64,000 nucleotides of DNA from Protonemura montana (lineage: Eukaryota > Arthropoda > Insecta > Plecoptera > Nemouridae): assembly GCA_947568835.1 (NCBI GenBank), contig OX387607.1, forward strand, positions 16,729,701 through 16,793,700, read 5' to 3'. The translations under genes were made by a program, and so were the position numbers. Positions within the stretch are counted from its first letter, which is position 1. Each line of letters begins with the position of its first letter. This document shows positions 38,693-49,912 of this stretch, piece by piece. The notes below the pieces were generated by a model that was not told the DNA's origin, searched no databases, and worked only from the letters and a program-made list of their open reading frames with translations.

Positions 38693-39445
38693 AGAACTGG
38701 TTATGTGTATGATGGTTGCCCATCCAATACCTAACCCAGCGCAGTGTTGCTTAACTTTCATCCCTCCAACCTCTCTCCCGAACAGAACTGGCCATGTGTA
38801 TGATGTTCACCCATCCAATACCTAACCCAGCGCAGTGTTGCTTAACTTTCATCCCTGCAACCTCTCTCCCGAACAGCACTGGTCATGTGTATGATGGTCA
38901 CCCATCCAATACCTGACCCAGCGCAGTGTTGCTTAACTTTCATCCCTCCAACCTCTCTCCCGAACAGAACTGGTCATGTGTATGATGGTCACCCATCCAA
39001 TACCTGACCCAGCGCAGTGTTGCTTAACTTTCATCCCTCCAACCTCTTTCCCGAACAGAACTGTTCATGTGTATGATGGTCACCCATCCAATACCTGACT
39101 CAGCGCAGTGTTGCTTAACTTTCATCCCTCCAACCTCTCTCCCGAACAGAACTGGTCATGTGTATGATGGTCACCCATCCAATACCTGACCCAGCGCAGT
39201 GTTGCTTAACTTTCATCCCTCCAACCTCTCTCCCGAACAGAACTGGTCATGTGTATGATGGTCACCCATCCAATACCTGACCCAGCGCAGTGTTGCTTAA
39301 CTTTCATCCCTCCAACCTCTCTCCCGAACAGAACTGGTCATGTGTATGATGGTCACCCATCCAATACCTGAACCAGCGCAGTGTTGCTTAACTTCGGTGA
39401 TCTCACGAGAACCGGTGTTTCCAACATGCCAAACCGTTCGGTTTA
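38693..39445 (-). mobile_element. 5S-derived SINE head array, antisense, eight monomers, no tail
   Basis: Eight successive 91-bp monomers (tgtatgatggtcacccatcc in plus orientation) end in a complete 5S-like head: ggtgatctcacgagaaccgg, then tgtttccaacatgccaaacc. The body and tail are missing; the array begins abruptly after a short ttttcatttttcag stretch. This is the longest head expansion in the window. Confidence 0.8.
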
Positions 39446-39528
39446 AAATATTTAAAGGAAAACAAGAACAACAAAGGGAAGAAAAGCTAATTTAGAAGTT
39501 GAAATTACGAAACTTTCTTTTCATTTAA

Positions 39529-39620
39529 CAAAAACTATTTCAACTGGGTTTTGAATGCTTAGTGAAGAACAACTAAATTTCCCAACGTTTCGTAACTTGT
39601 ACCTGTTTCTTTATCAAGGG
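39529..39620 (+). repeat. Dispersed repeat related to the 22-kb palindrome arm
   Basis: Carries acaaaaactatttcaactgg, gttttgaatgcttagtgaag, aacaactaaatttcccaacg, tttcgtaac and ctttatcaaggg. It resembles invertebrate repeats whose complement ends in gaaacg, but no element class can be assigned. Confidence 0.65.
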
Positions 39621-39884
39621 TAAGAGCAGTCCTGACAATTTTCCGATAACAAAAGAATCGCATAAAACCACATTATTTTCATTATTTCCAGAGCAATGTT
39701 GAGTCAAGTCAGAGAGCGCTCGATGTTCGTACAAACCTATAAAAAACACTTGACATTCAGATTCCGCTAAAAGCTATGCAGTGTTACGATCACATGTTAT
39801 TGTCCTTCATTCGATGCGTTCTTTCAGTTTCATTTATGCTACGGCACAAAGCAAACTTCATAGAAAACTTCACAGAAACTTTTC

Positions 39885-40170
39885 GATGAAATCTTATTTA
39901 AATTGCAAACGCTTGCAATGCGCGGGGTATTTTATTATTATCAACACTAGAACCGTCTCAAAAATTGATGCTCAAACGTGGACTCAAACCCCGATCTCCA
40001 CCTGTCGTGGGTGTTGCTCTAACCAATTGAGCTACTTGGACCGCAATCTCCACCTGTCGCGGGTGTTGCTCTAACCAATTGAGCTACTTGGACCCCGATC
40101 TCCACCTGTCGCGGGTGTTGCTCTAACCAATTGAGCTACTTGGACACTGGCTTTTGAGACTATTTTAGTG
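39885..40170 (-). mobile_element. tRNA-like element, antisense, with three tandem 5' halves
   Basis: The 3' end of the family lies at 39,885-39,970 (gcaaacgcttgcaatgcgcg, then ttattattatcaacac, then ccgtctcaaaaattg). It is followed by the complement of the B box (ggactcaaacc) and three 52-bp copies of the tRNA 5' half (ctctaaccaattgagctact), then the leader. Together with the sense copy at 40,205-40,350 it makes a large inverted repeat. Confidence 0.7.
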
Positions 40171-40350
40171 TTTTTAGATTCGATTATTTAGATCCGTCAT
40201 TCTCATCAAATACACTAAAATCATCTCAAAAAGCCAGTGTCCAAGTAGCTCAATTGGTTAGAGCAACACCCGCGACAGGTGGAGATCGGGGTTCGAGTCC
40301 CCGTTAGGGTATCAATTTTTGAGACGGTTATAGAGTTGATAATAATAAAC
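40141..40350 (+). mobile_element. tRNA-like Pol III element with intact A and B boxes
   Basis: The plus strand has a leader (cattctcatcaaatacacta), then gtgtccaag, an A box matching TRGYNNARNNGG (tagctcaattgg, about 40,244) and a B box (ggttcgagtcc, about 40,291). A 3' segment tcaatttttgagacgg leads to ataataataaa. The D arm and T arm fold, but the acceptor ends do not pair and the anticodon loop lacks the usual T33. It is therefore a tRNA-derived SINE rather than a tRNA gene. The leader portion (40,205-40,235) mirrors 40,141-40,170, forming a head-to-head junction with the neighbouring antisense copy. Confidence 0.7.
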
Positions 40351-41840
40351 TTCACGGTAGACTTCATCGCAGACTTCATCATAGCCTGTGCTTGAAGCAA
40401 GGCCCGGGTTAAGCGTGGGAAGAGCAAACAGAATTTTATAAATGTACGATAAGCGAAGCCCCCTGGAAAATGACTTTTCCAGTGCCGCAAGTTTGTTTTT
40501 TTAAAGAAAATAAAATCTTTCAATATAAGCATATAACTTTCATGAATAATCATGAAGTAACATAATAATAATGTTCTTGTATCTGAAAAGTTTCCATATC
40601 TGGATATAGTTAGACGCTTGCAGTGAACATGTGTTTCATTTCGTGTACGATGGAAATAATTTTAATAAAATATGTGAAATGAGTTTAGTTGGTATCTGAT
40701 TTAAATTTCATCTACAGCAATATTACTTTTAAATGATACTGGCTTTTTGTGCAGTGTATTTGATATGAGGATATTCTCATATCGAGGTTCTTCTCTCGGT
40801 GGGAACTGAACAGCTCGGCTAGACATGTGTCAGGATCTAGGAAAAGCGAAGAAAGATGAAAATGACACAAACTCAAGAGTACCCGAAACTCTTTGGAAAT
40901 GCAAAGATCAAAAGGGATGCGGTCGTTATCGTTACGAACTCAAAGAGAATTGTAACTCACTTATTTTCATGAAAGGGAAGCCCACTTTTCGTTAATAAAT
41001 AAGTCAGAACGCAGGCACGTGTCATAGAGAAGCTTTACACCTAATATTTTAGGCAAAAACTAGTGTTTTTTTCCTCATTAGTGGCGACACTGAACGAATT
41101 TACGATATTTTTAAATAATTTTTCAACATGATCATTATAAGTAAGCTGGTGGTCACAGTAAAAATGTTCGGTGTCCAAAATATTCCAGTAAACAGCATAA
41201 AAAAAATTAAAAATCAACCCAATTTGGACCGAGTTTATGACCCATTCTAGCCATGTTTTAACCTCACATAAGCTAGCAAGCGTAATGCTGTATCACTTAT
41301 TCAAAAACCCCCGCCGATTAACGGTTGTTCGGTCATCAAAACAGTTAAAAAACACTTAAATAATGCAGTTTTTGACCCCAAACGTAGAAACCCACGGATC
41401 AAACCCATCGGCCAAAGGAATAACAAAATTGATGTTCAACAAAACAGAAAAACACCTCGATTCTAAAGGTCAAATCGCCAATTGTCTGTTGCAAAACAAC
41501 GCCGACGCGACCAGTTGTAGCTTGCAGTTGTGATTAGTTCCACTTAAGTCCACCCACCACTAGCTAGCAGACACCGCAAGAGAGGAGATAAAAATAGGCA
41601 TACGTTCTCTAATACCTAATACTAAACAATTTCTACCTACCGTATATTGTTAGATGAAACGAAGCGTCCATTTCTAAGTAATTACATAGCTGCACTTAAA
41701 GTTGAACGTTCGAAACGACCGATTGATGATAGTAATTCAACAGTCGGTCGGTTGTTCGATTGGTTTTTGTAATGCGGTTTCAGAGTATTTGTGATCGATG
41801 ACGGTGAAATTGGCTCAGAGGAATGCTGCCTTGCCGGTGG
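40351..41840. other. Non-coding DNA
   Basis: Nothing recognised. Confidence 0.45.
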
Positions 41841-42003
41841 CTAGACGTGGTCTTCGCTAATATGGACGGACCGTGAAATTTGAGACTGACCTGTCGCTGG
41901 TTTAGCTTTCAGGATGTGATTGTGATATTCAGGACAATATGTCTGGTAGAAATCAGGATATCGCTGTGAATTGGCTTCACGTTCGGTTTGTTTCGTATCT
42001 ACG
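41841..42003 (-). CDS. Candidate exon of unknown gene (coding-like frame)
   Basis: A minus-strand frame reads about 53 codons ending VHISEDHV-stop at 41,841-41,843. It is rich in polar and aromatic residues (SQRYPDFYQTYCPEYHNHI) and its codon use looks less AT-skewed than the surroundings. An AG at 42,004-42,005 could be an acceptor, although its pyrimidine tract is weak. Inside the frame, CAG followed by GTCAGT (41,885-41,893) would make a good donor, so this could be an internal exon (41,891-42,003) or a terminal one. It has no ATG start of its own. It shares the strand of the ETHR-like exon, but as an internal exon its phase cannot directly follow that exon. No family recognised; chance remains possible. 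Confidence 0.25.
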
Positions 42004-42005
42004 CT

Positions 42006-43791
42006 GACCAATCCCCCTAATATCACTCAAGGACATAACCTAACGGTATTTTTAAATCTTGATCCAGGCTTTTTTTTTGAACAAGTTAGTTTGTTGAAAA
42101 GTTTCATGTAATCGCTATCGATGAAACCAACGACCGAAGAAACGTGTGCTAAATCGAAACGTGTCCCCAAGAATTTATTAAAAATTCTTCGTTTTAGTTT
42201 TATTATCTTGAAAAGACATCATTAAACGCATAACTTTTAAAAATATCAAACAGCAGACGAGATTGCACTTGAAAAGATATTCACTGCTTTTATGAGCACA
42301 ATTTCTTGTTAGTCTTTATAACAATGTATATTTTAATTACTACAACAAACGAGCGAATTAGTGTGCACATTAACACGGCAAATTAATTTCAAACAACAGA
42401 CGCTGAATAGCGATACAATCTTCATCAAAGCAAGTACCTCTAATTTTAAGTTGGCTTATATCAATTAAGTTTTACTCACTCAAGCCGTCGCGGGGGGGTA
42501 AACGTCCAGTACCGACCTCAACTTCTACCAAACTCAACGCTAGAGTAGGTTACACAATACTTTCAGTGCTATTGTAAATAGATCTACGTTGCAAGGTTCA
42601 CTAACTTTATAATTACCAGTACCTAGCGTTGTCTATACGTTTCTCTTCATGTTCACCAAACGATTTATTACCTTTCAAATAAGCAGGAAAATACACACAT
42701 CGAGTCTTTTATGCTACAAGCAATTGTGCCAAGAAGATTCCAGTTTGAGATGTTTGTAATTGAATTCAAGCTAAGAATGTTGACATGTTAATAACGTTCA
42801 GTTTGATCGGGATAGGTACCTGTCTTTATCAAATTCTTTCTAAACGTCGTTCTATTGAAATGTTGTAATCAACAGAAGCTAAGTAAGCTCCCAATCGCGG
42901 ATAGCAAAGTCGAGCTACGAGACAAAAAAAACCGATCAACAAAGTCAACAATAAAACTGTGTAAGCTTTTACTTCGATGTTTTGTCATGTCTCGTTCTTA
43001 ATTGAAGTTGCTCGGGAAAAACTCACTTTTAAAATAATGACACAACGCGTTGTCCAGAGCAGAGGAAAGTTTCTTCCCAAAATAATGTCTTTCCTTATAA
43101 GGGAGCTGATAAAAACACTGTCTTCTAAGATTGCCATGAAAACCCTGTGTTTTTCCCACCCATTACTCTTTTAAACACTTGTTTATTAAAACTTTACCAA
43201 TTTAAATGCCATGAAGACCCAAAACCAATCCAGAAAGCTCTAAAATCAGTGATTTTCAATATCAAAGTCCCGTGTATGAATTTGTTTCCACTAGATTTAA
43301 GACAAAAATGACTCTGAACGGCATTGGTTTTGGTATCTTTTCGCACCGAATCGACTGAAGATGAATTTCTGTTAAGTTTAAACGGTTGATTAGTGTCTTT
43401 AACACGTGTTTAAAATGATAACTGACCTAATTGAGAGGTAATTACAGTCCCAAGCAATAAAATACTTTGCCCGTTGCAAGCATTTGCAATTTAATTCCAA
43501 TTGTTTACCGAAGGAAAAGCATTTTCGTCAACATTTCCTGCTACTTTAAGTTCTCCAAAAGTGTGTGTAAAACAGCAACTTCCTGAACACTATATTACCG
43601 TGCAATAATTTGCTAGAAATAATAAACACAGTCATGAAACCGCCACGTCTGTCGAATAAACCCAATTACCCAGCCTCGTTGCAACAAATTGCATATGCAA
43701 TCGGTATTTTGGCGGGTTGTGCGGACACGGGTGGGTACAGAACACAATGCAATAGTAACATCAAGTGCCGGTAATATAATTTAGTGATATA
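42006..43791. other. Non-coding DNA
   Basis: Nothing beyond a G7 run at about 42,492 and the small repeat fragment at 43,455. Confidence 0.45.
43455..43500 (+). repeat. Short diverged fragment of tRNA-like family 3' end
   Basis: The stretch aataaaatactttgcccgtt, gcaagcatttgcaatttaat matches the family 3' module at lower similarity. Confidence 0.4.
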
Positions 43792-43945
43792 TTAGCTCGG
43801 AGCTGGCTTGACATGCTGGGCATCTTCATCAAGTTCAATTTCCCAGCTCATGTCCGCTTTGTGGTTCATATGGTTCATGTGGTCCATGTCTGTGCAGTTG
43901 CAAAGCTCACATAACTCTATGTCATGTTTTGTGTTCAGACTTGTT
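43792..43945 (-). CDS. Candidate coding remnant, Met/His-rich (broken upstream by TGA)
   Basis: A minus-strand frame of about 50 codons encodes CELCNC, then TDMDHMNHMNHKADM, then an acidic tail ending VKPAPS-stop at 43,792-43,794. The frame continues upstream (LSLGRINPVLLATAS) past one TGA at 43,946-43,948. This suggests a broken gene, a retroelement remnant or an exon with a border near the TGA. The Met/His spacing is striking but I cannot assign a family. It adjoins the expanded 36-bp SINE-tail array at 44,030. The plus-strand frame here is only the complement. Confidence 0.15.
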
Positions 43946-44030
43946 CAGCTTGCCGTGGCAAGAAGCACCGGATTGATGCGGCCAAGTGATAGCTTCTTGC
44001 ATCTTAGTGGTAACATAAACCCGTACTAGC

Positions 44031-44640
44031 CTTGCTTATCAACCTCTCGACACCAACTTCACTCGCCTTGCTTATCAACCTCTCGACAGCAACTTCACTC
44101 GCCTTGCTTATCAACCTCTAGACAGCAACTTCACTCACCTTGCTTATCAACCTCTCGACAGCAACTTCACTCGCCTTGCTTATCAACCTCTCGACACCAA
44201 CTTCACTCGCCTTGCTTATCAACCTCTCGACAGCAACTTCACTCGCCTTGCTTATCAACCTCTCGACAGCAACTTCACTCGCCTTGCTTATCAACTTCTC
44301 GACAGCAACTTCACTCGTCTTGCTTATCAACCTCTCGACAACAACTTCACTCGCCTTGCTTATCAACCTCTCGACAGCAACTTCACTCGCCTTGCTTATC
44401 AACCTCTCGACAGCATGGATTTGTGAAGGAATCCTGTTGTTCGCGTTGTGCCGTCCTTCGGAAGGGACGTTAAGCCGGTGGTCCCCTTGGTCTTCGACAG
44501 GAGTAGGCTACGTGCCGGCACCAGGTTTCCCCTCCCTTCTCGGCTAGGTTAGGTTCATCATCATCCACTCATTCACCGACGCCATTAGACCAGTGCCGCA
44601 TGACCAGATGTCAAAAAAGTGCGTCTTTAAAGAACAAATA
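44031..44640 (+). mobile_element. SINE body and tail with 36-bp internal expansion
   Basis: About 10.5 copies of a 36-bp unit (gccttgcttatcaacctctc plus gacagcaacttcactc) run from 44,031 to 44,415. They continue into the ordinary SINE body (cagcatggatttgtg, the conserved block at about 44,465-44,490) and tail to about 44,640. The 36-bp unit is present once in other copies, so expansion occurred inside this one. The 5S head is absent. Because 36 is a multiple of three, open frames of about 95-135 codons exist on both strands; I treat them as artefacts. Confidence 0.8.
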
Positions 44641-44787
44641 TTAACATGAAAGGTGATGTTTTCACGGCGTCTAGTAGGTGCAAATGAATATCGCCAAGCG
44701 CTATGATTGTTCTCAATAATGAAGTGCATTGTAAATAACTTTTATCCAGAAGCCGCTCGCCGAATGTGCATCAAATTCATTGGGAAT

Positions 44788-44863
44788 ATGACAGCTATTA
44801 TATGACAGCTATTATATGACAGCTATTATATGACAGCTATTATAGGACAGCTATTATAGGACA
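44788..44863 (+). repeat. 14-bp tandem repeat
   Basis: Five copies of tatgacagctatta/taggacagctatta, ending in ggacagttgacc. Confidence 0.9.
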
Positions 44864-45285
44864 GTTGACCACGATGAAAAAACGCCTGCGTCACGGATAA
44901 AATTCGCGACTGACATATCTAGGAAATTTACAACAGTCAAGAGTAAATATAGTTAGTGCTTCTGGTTGTAATTGGTGGAAAAATTGCATGAAACGTCGCG
45001 TGGATTCACCGATTGTTATTTGAAATTACAGCGTAATTGTTTTGCTAACAAATGTAATTGCAGTTGTTACGCTGAGAAAATTGCGGTGAAACATTTTGAT
45101 CCGTTAATTGTATGTGTTTTTAAAAGTAATTACAATTAAATGAAGCTGCTTGCAGTTAAATGGCAACCTGTAGCTAGCGAGAATCAAACAGAATAATCTA
45201 ATTACTGATCTTAAATTAGCTTTAATTCGGTTTGCCATTTGACAAAGCAAGGAAACTTTTTTTTTTAAAGGTATTAGGAACATTT

Positions 45286-45425
45286 TTACCGTCTCAAAAA
45301 AAAGATGCATCAATTTTTGCTATTTTTGCATCTCAAAAAAAAATATGCATCAATTTTTGAGACGGTAATAATAATAAAATACCCCACACATTGCAGGCTT
45401 TTGCAATTTAAATCAGATTTCACAC
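45286..45425 (+). repeat. tRNA-like family fragment with hairpin
   Basis: Contains accgtctcaaaaaa, gatgcatcaatttttgc, a second tgcatctcaaaaaa, then gcatcaatttttgagacggt, ataataataaaatacccc and the gcttttgcaatttaaatcag end. The gagacgg motifs are inverted, giving a potential hairpin of about 60 nt; the tRNA part is missing. Confidence 0.6.
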
Positions 45426-45494
45426 AAGGAAACGTCTGTTTTTTTTCCGTACGTTGACTATAAATTAGCTAGTCTTTAACACTTGCTTCTGTAG

Positions 45495-45538
45495 CTAATT
45501 AATCGAAGTCGAATCCAGTGTCGACTGCGATTAATTAG
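45495..45538. promoter_or_regulatory. Imperfect palindrome with homeodomain-like TAATTA cores
   Basis: ctaattaatcgaagtcga and tcgactgcgattaattag are inverted with one mismatch and an 8-base spacer, and further TAATTA/ATCGAT motifs flank it. Homeodomain proteins bind TAAT cores, so a regulatory role is possible, but AT-rich DNA produces such cores by chance. Confidence 0.3.
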
Positions 45539-46433
45539 TTTTGTAATCGATTTTAATCAATGGCTTGGTCAAAAGCAGCAATCAAAGCACGTGATAAAAT
45601 TAATAAAGAACCCAGCGTAAGACTTGATGACCTTACATGGCGCTCTGGCACCTGATGCTGTGTTAATTGATCGTAAAGCAAACCTTTATATAATTATTGG
45701 GGAGTTGTGAAAAAATTGCTTTTAATTTTATATACAAAAAAAAAGCCCACGATCTTTAAATGGCAACAAGGAAGAAGAATTTAAGGTCGAATATGTAATT
45801 ACGGACGCGTTTAAAAATGTGGCATTTAATTAACTGATTGCGTTTGCTTGAAATTAAACGGCGCCAACCACAAATATTATGCGGAAAAATTGCGTGCGTT
45901 GCTAAAATAATATTTTTCAGCTCATAACGGCCGTGTTTTGCGGACTCGGAAAATGCTATAATAATAAAAATAATAATAATAATATCGTGAAACCGCAGGA
46001 AATAAAATGATTACGAGAATATAATTTAATTTTTTAATTACAATAACAAAAACGAACGTGTATTATAGTTTTATTCTTTAGTTTCAAACCAAAACGTTTA
46101 GCCGAGCTAAATTAAGAGAAGTTGAATCCAAATCAATTGAATATTTCAGATAATTAACGACTGGTTTCTGGTAAAAGCATTTTAATCGAGTAAAGCTGAC
46201 CACAATTTAATAATTGTGTTTATGTGATTAACTTGTCATTAAATTTAGTAATTATTTACAGGATAAATTCAAAACTCGGTGCAGCAGCTTTTTAAATAAG
46301 CTTCGCGTATGCAAAAATATATTTCAATTAAAAATCCTGCTTCATAAATTCATACGTGAAAACATGTAGACATCTTATGTTGCTCCGAACAAACGTACAG
46401 ACAATTTTCATACAAGGAATGGTTCAACGAAAC
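45539..46433. other. AT-rich non-coding DNA
   Basis: An (aat)n tract lies at about 45,957-45,983; otherwise nothing seen. Confidence 0.45.
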
Positions 46434-47058
46434 TACGTAGCCTACTCCTGTCGAAGACCAAGGGGACCACCGGCTTAACGTCCCTTTCGAAGGACGGTAC
46501 AACGTGAACAACAGGATTCCTCCACAAATCCATGCTGTCGAGAGGTTGATAAGCAAGGCGAGTGAAGTTGCTGTACTAACTTTCATCCATCCAACCTCTC
46601 TCCCAAACAGAACTGGTCATGTGTATGATGGTCACCCATCCAATACCTGACCCAGCGCAGTGTTGCTTAACTTTCATCCCTCCAACCTCTCTCCCGAACA
46701 GAACTGGTCATGCGTATGATGGTCACCCATCCTATACCTGACTCAGCGCAGTGTTGCTTAACTTTCATCCCTCCAACCTCTCTCCCGAACAGAACTGGTC
46801 ATGCGTATGGTGGTCACCCATCCTATACCTGACTCAGCGCAGTGTTGCTTAACTTTCATCCCTCCAACCTCTCTCCCGAACAGAACTGGTCATGCGTATG
46901 GTGGTCACCCATCCAATACCTGCCTCAGTGCAGTGTTGCTTAACTTTCATCCCTCCAACCTCTCTCCCGAACAGAACTGGTCATGTGTATGATGGTCACC
47001 CATCCAATACCTGACCCAGCGCAGTGTTACTTAACTTCGGTAATCTCACGAGAACCTG
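46434..47058 (-). mobile_element. 5S-derived SINE, antisense, five monomers, tail truncated
   Basis: Starts inside the body (gtagcctactcctgtcgaag), passes the conserved block and the cagcatggatttgtggagg complement, then has five 91-bp monomers at about 46,616, 46,706, 46,797, 46,888 and 46,979. Three carry a shared gcgtatg variant. It ends with a partial 5S head (ttcggtaatctcacgagaac). Confidence 0.8.
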
Positions 47059-47329
47059 ATCGAAGTTAATCGGTGCCTGAAAGCCTTGCGATTGACTTCG
47101 AAAGTTCCACTTACGAGTATTCAGTAATCAGTGAACAGGAAGGTTCAACGCGTAGTCGTATCACTATCATACCACTCAATAACTGTACACTTTACCTCAT
47201 TTTAACCGACAATTGTGATTAGCTTGCAATCAAAACACATCGACACGCACTTTCGCCTTGAGCACTTACAACATTGGCACACCATTTTGTAACCATGACT
47301 GCCGGGGATAAAGATAAGATATTCTATAA

Positions 47330-48357
47330 GTGATGTAGTGGTCAATGCACGCGGGTGTACGCAGTCCACCCAGTGGTGTAGTGGTCAATGCACGTGGTTG
47401 TACGCAGTCCATCCAGTGATGTAGTGGTCAATGCACGCGGGTGTACGCAGTCCACGCAGTGATGTAGTGGTCAATGCACGCGGGTGTACGCAGTCCACCC
47501 AGTGATGTAGTGGTCAATGCACGCGGGTGTACGCAGTCCACTCAGTGATGTAGTGGTCAATGCACGCGGGTGTACGCAGTCCACCCAGTGTTGTAGTGGT
47601 CAATGCACGCGGGTGTACGCAGTCCACCCAGTGATGTAGTGGTCAATGCATGCGGGTGTACGCAGTCCACCCAGTGATGTAGTGGTCAATGCACGCGGGT
47701 GTACGCAGTCCACCCAGTGATGTAGTGGTCAATGCACGCGGGTGTACGCAGTCCACCCAGTGATGTAGTGGTCAATGCACGCGGGTGTACGCAGTCCACC
47801 CAGTGATGTAGTGGTCAATGCACGCGGGTGTACGCAGTCCTCCTAGTGATGTAGTGGTCAATGCACGCGGGTGTACGCAGTCCACCCAGTGATGTAGTGG
47901 TCAATGCACGCGGGTGTACGCAGTCTACCCAGTGATGTAGTGGTCAATGCACGCGGGTGTACGCAGTCCTCCTAGTGATGTAGTGGTCAATGCACGCGGG
48001 TGTACGCAGTCCACCCAGTGATGTAGTGGTCAATGCACGCGGGTGTACGCAGTCCACCCAGGGATGAAGTGGTCAATGCACGCGGGTGTACGCAGTCCAC
48101 CCAGTGATGTAGTGGTCAATGCACGCGGGTGTACGCAGTCCATCCAGTGATGTAGTGGTCAATGCACGCGGGTGTACGCAGTCCACCCAGTGATGTAGTG
48201 GTCAATGCACGCGGGTGTACGCAATCCACCCAGTGATGTAGTGGTCAATGCACGCGGGTGTACGCAGTCCACCCAGTGATGTAGTGGTCAATGCACGCGG
48301 GTGTACGCAGTCCACCCAGTGATGTAGTGGTCAATGCACGCGGGTGTGCGCAGTTTA
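47330..48357 (+). repeat. 43-bp minisatellite, about 24 copies, with tRNA-like A box
   Basis: The unit gatgtagtggtcaatgcacg, cgggtgtacgcagtccaccc, agt repeats every 43 bp (for example 47,461 and 47,504). Each copy resembles a tRNA D arm; one early copy (tggtgtagtgg, near 47,373) matches the A-box consensus TRGYNNARNGG and the others differ at one position (tgatgtagtgg). No B box is evident. A subset variant (tcctcctagtg) appears twice. It shares its period but not its sequence with the 17-kb array. Confidence 0.95.
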
Positions 48358-49823
48358 GTAACTTTTTATTTATAGTTTAGCCGCATACCCTTATTTTAAA
48401 AACATATCGGAAAGTAAGAGAACTCGGGTTTGTCGTGTAACTCAATCAATTACTTCAACATAACTTGATATGTTGATGAAAACCGTACAAAAACTCAATG
48501 TCGCTTAATTTCTTTTGTTAAGAATTACATAAATTAATCTTCCCATCCCTTCCTATCTTCACAGAGTTGGTAAAAAAAAAAACGTATGCTCACCTTTTTG
48601 TTCACCACAACACCGTAGGTGATAAGTTATGTACTAAACTATGTGCACTTTGGTGCAAGTAACTGCATAATGCTTCAATAAGTTGGTAATAACACTGATC
48701 TAGTCTTGCTAGTGAACTTCTGTATTGTGTTTTAGTCAAGAGCAGGCAAGATTATCGCCCCATGATTCATAGGTAGTTGATATTTCACTAGAAGCTACTT
48801 TAACAGTCAAGTGCACAACACCTATGTTCTTGCTCATGTATTATGTATTTACTAATCTCTTCATTAGATTACAATGTGTTTTACTTATGGGAGGTTATTA
48901 ATGATGTTTCGTGATGAGTTTTTATAATGTATTAAATTTGAAACTACTACCTGGGATAATTGGCTCGATGATGTCTAGGGTTTTAAAGTAAATTAATTGG
49001 TTTCTGTCTGTGAATATTTGTATGTGATAAGTTTTCATGTTTCGTTTAAATTTTAAATGTTTGAAAGGAAAACTGCTTGTAATTTCCGTTCAAAATCTTA
49101 TTTCGCTGAAGCTCGTTTTATTCGTGCTTTTGGTTCTTGAGTTTTTAAAATGCAGCAGAGTTGTAAACAAACTTAGACAAAAACACATGTGAATCGCAGG
49201 AAGAAATTACTGCTGCATTGCGTTGCATCAAAGTGTAGGTAAAGGTAGGTGAAAAGAGAAATAATAAATAACAAAAGTGAAAGAGAAATATTAAATGAAT
49301 TTTAACATGAAACCAGTGAAGTGATAAAATTGAAAAATAATTTTTTTAAATAATTTTCTTTTTTTCGGTTGCTTTGAAAATAAACACGAGTGTTTGCGAT
49401 TTTAGGGGTGCACTTAATTCCATGGCCATCCTAAGCTTGTTTTCCAGTCGCTCGACTAACTTTCAATTCCTTTTCAAGACAGATTAATTACGAAAAACTT
49501 GCCCGGCGAACTTTTCGTGAACTTTTCTTGAAAAGTGTGTCAAAATTCGACCGTTTTTTTTGTTGTAATTTCGTGTTTCACGTGTAGCAAAGAAAAGGAA
49601 AACGCGGCATCGAAAATAACTTTGAGTATCAAACTGAATGATTGCACGAACCAAGAAAAGACTCAAGTGTATTTTCAAGAGATGCTCTTTCTAACATTTT
49701 GCTAATGAAGTCTTACCGTCTTACAACAAATGTCAAGCAGTTGACCGAAATACTTCCTCCCTGTTTTCAAACTCAGCGCAATAAACCAACAAAAAAAAAA
49801 CACCATAGCCCTGGTGTAACATT

Positions 49824-49912
49824 GCGTAATTACACCAACTACATCACTGTAATTACACCAACTACATCACTGTAATTACACCAACTACATCACTGTAATT
49901 ACACCACCACGT
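49824..49912 (+). repeat. 23-bp tandem repeat
   Basis: gtaattacaccaactacatc plus act, at 49,826, 49,849, 49,872 and a partial copy at 49,895. gtaattac is itself palindromic. Confidence 0.9.

Noticed and set aside
40237..40312. Functional tRNA gene
   Set aside because: A and B boxes are good, but acceptor ends do not pair, the anticodon stem is imperfect and position 33 is not T.
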